A program made the position numbers and the translations under genes. Positions 58,849 to 64,000 of a DNA stretch of 64,000 nt are shown in pieces. Position 1 is the first letter of the stretch. Each line of letters opens with the position of its first letter. Under the pieces are notes generated by a model. That model saw only the letters and a program-made list of their open reading frames with translations. It made no database searches and was not told the origin of the DNA. Source of the stretch: Actinoplanes solisilvae (GTDB lineage Bacteria; Actinomycetota; Actinomycetes; Mycobacteriales; Micromonosporaceae); assembly GCF_003999975.1 (NCBI RefSeq), contig NZ_RJAC01000020.1, positions 62,001 through 126,000 of the forward strand. Reading direction: 5' to 3'.

Positions 58849-60558
58849 CTACGAACGCACGGCGGTGAGAGCTTCACGCGCCTGTGCGTAAGCGTTCAGC
58901 ACTTCGCGCACGGGGGCGACGACATATTCGCGGCCGACCTCGGTCACCGAGGCCCGCAGCCGCTGTTCGGCCCGTCGCCGCGCCCGGTTGGCTCCCCACT
59001 GCACGATCGGGCGCAGGATCAGCCACAGCAGCACGCCGAGGACCAGGCCGCCGACGAACAGCACGGTCGGCAACGGAACGACGCCGAGCTGCGGATTGTC
59101 CAGTTCGGGCAGTCCGAGCAGGCGCAGCCCGTAACCGAGGATGAGCCAGCCCAGCCCGGCCACGGCGGCCGCGAGGAACAGCCAGTGCAGCCAGCCGGCC
59201 GCCCGCCACCAGAGCGGCGTCTTGTCGAGGCCCAGGTCGGTCTTTCCGACGGCGCGGTCGAGCGCGTCGGGCAGGTCGGCCGATCGGGATCGAGCAGCGG
59301 TGGCCAGCGCGGGTTTCCACACGTCGGGCAGGGGTGCGGCCGCCCGGTTCGAGACCGCGCGCACGGCCAGGCCGACCGCCGATTTCTGGGCCGCGTCGGC
59401 CTCGGGCAGCGACGTGCGCGGGACGATGTCGGTGGAGATCGCGTCGGCCTCGGCCGGTTTCGCGTCGGCTGACTTCGCGTCAGCCGGCTTGGTGTCGAGG
59501 TGCAGACGGCGTAGCGGGTCGGGACGCAGGCGGCGCAGCCCGCGGGTCAGCGGCCAGCCGGTGGCGGCCGCAGCCCGGTGACGGTAGGCGCCGGCGGCCG
59601 CGTCGGCCACCGCGGTGACCCCGGCCGAGGCGGCCAGCGCGTCGGTGAGCTGGCGCACGGTGGCGCGGTCAACCTCGTCTTCGGCCGCGGGCGGCCCGAT
59701 CATGCTGGTCAGTGGCCCGCCGACGGAGTCGAGATCGCCGGCCAGGCGGCGCAGGGCGGCCTGCCGGTCGGCGACCGTGGTCTCGAGCGAGCCGCGCAGG
59801 TCGGACAGCATGCCGGGCTGCTTCGCCGAGGTCGCCAGCACCGGTGCCTCACCCAGGCCGTCGTCGCCGAGCAGCCGCTTGAGGTCGCCTAGCACCAGCT
59901 CGGTGTCTTGAGTGGACAGCCGGTCAGCCTGGTTGAGCACCACGACCGTGACCGCGGCGTGCGAGCGGAACTGCGACAGGTAGGCCTGGTGCAGGATCCG
60001 GTCGCCGTATTTCTGCGGGTCGACCACCCAGACGATCAGGTCGACCAGGCCGAGGAGGCGGTCGACCTCGAGCCGGTGACCGCGCTCGACCGAATCGAAG
60101 TCGGGCAGGTCGAGCAGCACGAGCCCACGCAGCGAGGCCTCGTCGTCACCGTCGAGCGCGCTCTCGCGCATGAACCGGTGCCGCGGCAGCACGCCGACCC
60201 AGTCGAGGAGCTGGTTGGCCGGCTCGAGCGGGCCCCAGACACAGGCGTGCGCCACCCCGGTCGTCGGCCGCCGCACGCCGACCGGCGACAGTTTGAGCCG
60301 GGCCAGGGCGTTGAACAGGCTGGACTTGCCGCTGCCGGTGCTGCCGGCCAGAGCGACGACGGTGTGGTCGCGCGAAAGGGAAAGCCGGTTGCCGGCCCGC
60401 TCGACCAGCGTGTGGGCGGCGACCAGGCCGCTGTCGGGCAGGTAGGGGTCGACCAGGCGCAGGAATCGGCTCAGCGCCTCGAGCCGCAGCACCAGCCGCT
60501 CGGCGTCCACCCGGTCGTCGCCCGCCATCGCCTCGCGCACCTTCTCGATCAAGCTCAC
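58849..60558 (-). CDS. Dynamin-like GTPase, second of a pair
   Basis: A 569-residue GTPase: G1 AGSTGSGKSSLFNAL near residue 70, G2 RRPTTGVAH, G3 DLPDFDSVERGH, G4 VVLNQADRLS. Two membrane helices lie near 445-500 (LHWLFLAAAVAGLGWLILGYGLRLL; VLFVGGLVLGVLLWLILRPIV), followed by a basic coiled region. This layout resembles streptomycete DynB, which acts with DynA at sporulation septa. It overlaps the preceding GTPase stop by four bases, so they are coupled. Confidence 0.88.
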   Translation of the reverse strand: MSLIEKVREAMAGDDRVDAERLVLRLEALSRFLRLVDPYLPDSGLVAAHTLVERAGNRLSLSRDHTVVALAGSTGSGKSSLFNALARLKLSPVGVRRPTTGVAHACVWGPLEPANQLLDWVGVLPRHRFMRESALDGDDEASLRGLVLLDLPDFDSVERGHRLEVDRLLGLVDLIVWVVDPQKYGDRILHQAYLSQFRSHAAVTVVVLNQADRLSTQDTELVLGDLKRLLGDDGLGEAPVLATSAKQPGMLSDLRGSLETTVADRQAALRRLAGDLDSVGGPLTSMIGPPAAEDEVDRATVRQLTDALAASAGVTAVADAAAGAYRHRAAAATGWPLTRGLRRLRPDPLRRLHLDTKPADAKSADAKPAEADAISTDIVPRTSLPEADAAQKSAVGLAVRAVSNRAAAPLPDVWKPALATAARSRSADLPDALDRAVGKTDLGLDKTPLWWRAAGWLHWLFLAAAVAGLGWLILGYGLRLLGLPELDNPQLGVVPLPTVLFVGGLVLGVLLWLILRPIVQWGANRARRRAEQRLRASVTEVGREYVVAPVREVLNAYAQAREALTAVRS

Positions 60559-62591
60559 GTCGCGCTCCCCGTCAGGGCGAGTTCGCTACGGGAAGTCTCC
60601 ACGGCGGCCGCGGCTTGCCGCAGGAGGGCCCCCGGTTCCTCGGCCAGGCCGACGGCCGCGAGCCGGTCGGTGAACCGTGCGGCCTCTTCGTCGAGCAGCT
60701 TGCCGACCCGCAGCAGCAGATCTTCGCGGGCCTGGGTGGCGAGCGTGCGGATGGCCTGGTCGCCGAAGATCGCCTCGAGCACCTTCTGGGCGGCCACCGC
60801 GCTGCCGGCACCGGCAGCCACCTCGAGCCCGGTGGGGATGAAGGCGGTCGAGGTGAAGACGGCGATCATGACGGCCAGCCCGGCGCCGTTGATCGCGTAG
60901 GCCGCGCCGCGCGCCACCACCCGCTTTTCCGCTCCCTCGGCTCGCACCAGGCCGAGCACCCACTGCTGCCAGTCGCGCACCATGCGGTCGGCGCGGTCGG
61001 GCAGGTCGGCCGAGGGTCGTTGCAGATCGGCGTCGAGCAGGGCCGCACCGGCCGGGTGGGCCTGCCAGGCCGCCGACGCCTGCTCGGCCGCGTCGGCCGC
61101 GATGCCCCGCAGCAGCGTGACGAGCTGGGACTCGAGCGCGGCCTGCAGGTTGCGTCCGGGTAGGGGGCGGCCGGTGAGCGCCGAGACGAACCGGTCGCGC
61201 AACTGGCCGACCTTGTTCTCGAGGGTTTTGAGGAACTCGCCGGTGCCGACGAACTCTTGCCAGCGGGCCAGCACCTCGCCGCGCAGCAGGCGGCCGTCGC
61301 GCAGGCCGTCGCCCATCGTCTGCCGGCCGGTGCGATAGGCGGCGGTGACGCGGTCGCTCAGCGCCTTGGACGCGACGGCCTGCTCGTCGGCCGCGTCGGC
61401 CAGGCCGGCCACGGCCGGGGCCAACGACATGAGTGCTCCGTCGAGCGTCTGGCGTACCACCGCGGCGCGGGCGGTGGCGTCGGCGGCGAGCCGGCCGAAC
61501 CAGTCGTGCAGGGGGCCGATCACGTCTTCGCCGATCAGGCCCTGACCGTCGAGCTGGGTCTCGGGCAGCACGAACAGTGGCGCGGCGCCCAGGTCGCGAA
61601 CGTTGAGCATGTCTTGCAGGTGAGTGGCGATCTCGGCCGTGGCCTCGGCGGGCACCCGGTCGAGGACCAGGGCGATCACGGTGCCGCGCAGCCGCGCGGT
61701 GGTGAGCAGTTCCCACGGCACGGCGTCGGCGTAGCGGGCCGCGGTGGTCACGAACAGCCACAGATCGGCGGCCGCGAGCAACTGCGCGGCGAGTTTGCGG
61801 TTGCCCTCGACCACCGAGTCGATGTCGGGCGCGTCCAGCAGGGCCAGGCCGGCGCCGAGCGCGGGGGCCGCGACGAGTTGCAGCGCGGTGGGCTCGTTGC
61901 TGGCCTCGCGGGTGCGCACCAGGCCGGGCAGCAACTGTCCCTGTTGGAACCACGGCAGGTCGGCCGGGTTGCTGACCAGCACCGGCGAGCGGGTGGTCGG
62001 GCGCAGCACGCCGGCCGTGCTGACGGGGGCGCGTACCAGGCTGTTGACCAGCGTCGACTTGCCCGCGCCGGTGGAGCCGCCCACGACGACCAGCAGCGGG
62101 GCGTCGAGCCGGGCGAGGCGCGGCAGCAGGTAGTCGTCGAGCTGCGTGACCAGGGCCGTGCCGACCCGCTCAGCCTCCTCGGCCGAGGGCATGACGAGCG
62201 GATAGGACGTGTCGCCGATCACACCGCGTAGTTCGGCGAGCGCCTCGGACAGCCTGCGGACGGCGGGTGAGGGTTCGGCCGTGACCGTCGCGGCGACAAG
62301 CGCGTCGGCCTCGCCGAGATCGGCCGGACGTGGCCCGGCCGGAACGAGGGCGGCGTCGGGCGCCGGCGCGGTGATCTCGGCGCCGGGCTCCTGCGGAGGA
62401 CCTGCCTCATGTGGCTGACGGGACACGGCGGAATCCGTACGATCAGTGTGGTCCACGGCCTCGGCGGTCATGGCGCTGACCTGCTCTTTCTTCTCCGCTG
62501 AGCCGCTGCTGGAAACCGGGTCGGGCGCTCGCGTGGCGGCGGGTGCGGCGGACAGGGCCGCTTGCCCCACCGCGTCACCGTGGGTCGTCAC
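60555..62591 (-). CDS. Dynamin-like GTPase, first of a pair
   Basis: A GTPase of about 678 residues. After an Ala/Pro-rich N-terminus it has G1 VVGGSTGAGKSTLVNSLV, G2 RPTTRSPVLV, G3 LLDAPDIDSVVEGN, G4-like LVLDRVP in place of NKxD, and a long helical C-terminus with a hydrophobic hairpin (INGAGLAVMIAVFTSTAFIPTG). It resembles streptomycete DynA. GTG 62591 is used; ATG 62471 (MTAEAVDHTD), with AGGTC upstream, is an alternative start. It is divergent from dnaK. Confidence 0.87.
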   Translation of the reverse strand: MTTHGDAVGQAALSAAPAATRAPDPVSSSGSAEKKEQVSAMTAEAVDHTDRTDSAVSRQPHEAGPPQEPGAEITAPAPDAALVPAGPRPADLGEADALVAATVTAEPSPAVRRLSEALAELRGVIGDTSYPLVMPSAEEAERVGTALVTQLDDYLLPRLARLDAPLLVVVGGSTGAGKSTLVNSLVRAPVSTAGVLRPTTRSPVLVSNPADLPWFQQGQLLPGLVRTREASNEPTALQLVAAPALGAGLALLDAPDIDSVVEGNRKLAAQLLAAADLWLFVTTAARYADAVPWELLTTARLRGTVIALVLDRVPAEATAEIATHLQDMLNVRDLGAAPLFVLPETQLDGQGLIGEDVIGPLHDWFGRLAADATARAAVVRQTLDGALMSLAPAVAGLADAADEQAVASKALSDRVTAAYRTGRQTMGDGLRDGRLLRGEVLARWQEFVGTGEFLKTLENKVGQLRDRFVSALTGRPLPGRNLQAALESQLVTLLRGIAADAAEQASAAWQAHPAGAALLDADLQRPSADLPDRADRMVRDWQQWVLGLVRAEGAEKRVVARGAAYAINGAGLAVMIAVFTSTAFIPTGLEVAAGAGSAVAAQKVLEAIFGDQAIRTLATQAREDLLLRVGKLLDEEAARFTDRLAAVGLAEEPGALLRQAAAAVETSRSELALTGSAT

Positions 62592-62721
62592 GGGTAAAGA
62601 GTGCCGTATCAATTGGTGCAGAACAACAGGTGCCGGTATGCCGTGACCGGACAGGTATCTGTCGAACTGCCGACGCGGGGGCAAACCGGCGGTAGTTGCG
62701 CCGGGTCGACTCAACTTCGAC

Positions 62722-62750
62722 TTGACGTCGTGCGCGCCCGTGGCATCATT
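62722..62750 (+). promoter_or_regulatory. dnaK promoter
   Basis: TTGACG (62722-62727) and ATCATT (62745-62750) are 17 bases apart and precede the HAIR operator and the dnaK start. Confidence 0.7.
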
Positions 62751-62767
62751 GAGTCGGTTCCACTCAA
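62749..62767. promoter_or_regulatory. HAIR operator (HspR binding site) of dnaK
   Basis: TTGAGT-N7-ACTCAA is a perfect match to the core of the HAIR consensus CTTGAGT-N7-ACTCAAG. It overlaps the end of the -10 box, 41 bases before dnaK, as in streptomycetes and mycobacteria where HspR represses the dnaK operon. Confidence 0.9.
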
Positions 62768-62807
62768 CCTTGTATCGAAGCCGAGCATGTAAGAAGCGAG
62801 GAACACC

Positions 62808-64000
<1,193 letters not shown>

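Overview
The window is very GC-rich, densely coded actinobacterial chromosome. It most resembles Micromonosporaceae (Actinoplanes or Micromonospora type). That placement is inferred from codon use, GTG and TTG starts, XRE plus DUF397 regulator pairs, F420-type LLM enzymes, and an intact fhaA-fhaB-pstP-rodA-pbpA-pknA-pknB cluster beside pabA/trpG, a class E sortase, a DUF881 gene and crgA. In actinobacteria that cluster lies close to oriC, so this is probably an origin-proximal stretch. No database search was possible.

Layout. 1-9.5 kb: a divergent marR/yceI pair, a GCS2-type ligase, two Pro-rich membrane proteins (one with a single PASTA domain), a lower-GC XRE-DUF397 island with small orphan genes, and a WecG/TagA glycosyltransferase. 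9.8-19 kb: tRNA-Leu, then the seven-gene cell-wall growth and Ser/Thr phosphorylation operon. 19-23.2 kb: glutamine amidotransferase, small membrane protein, class E sortase and DUF881 gene on the minus strand, with crgA divergent. 23.3-28.6 kb: etfD, a GPP34 protein and two CNNM/CorC-type transporters. 28.6-39.1 kb: accessory-looking genes (LamG-like secreted protein, XRE regulator, YcxB-like proteins, a decayed antitoxin-like gene, a 24-bp minisatellite, tRNA-Gly, dcd, a LLM oxidoreductase, a SpoIIE-type phosphatase). 39.4-46.7 kb: a FadE5-like acyl-CoA dehydrogenase, SixA-like phosphatase, NmrA/HxlR pair, hemolysin III and the pxpBCA 5-oxoprolinase operon. 46.7-64 kb: a thioredoxin-NHL protein, a 1085-residue low-complexity membrane protein, a 45-residue gene with an elaborate upstream region, a 2-oxoacid dehydrogenase E1-alpha/E1-beta/E2 operon, two dynamin-like GTPases, and dnaK (cut by the window end) behind a HAIR operator.

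How genes work together. PknA, PknB, PstP, FhaA, FhaB, RodA, PbpA and CrgA form a wall-growth and division control set. EtfD and the FadE5-like enzyme sit 16 kb apart, are functionally linked (acyl-CoA to ETF to menaquinone), and carry nearly the same 14-bp palindrome about 40 bp before their start codons. PxpBCA forms one ATP-dependent 5-oxoprolinase. The E1/E2 operon probably oxidises branched-chain 2-oxoacids.

The observations most worth following are the shared etfD/fadE operator, the 45-aa gene with two direct repeats 31 bp apart and a two-hairpin leader, the matching double-hairpin elements behind both tRNA genes, the antitoxin-like pseudogene next to a minisatellite, and a perfect 10-bp inverted repeat in the E1-alpha/56.4 kb divergent region. 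I did not find a convincing wholly new multi-gene system.
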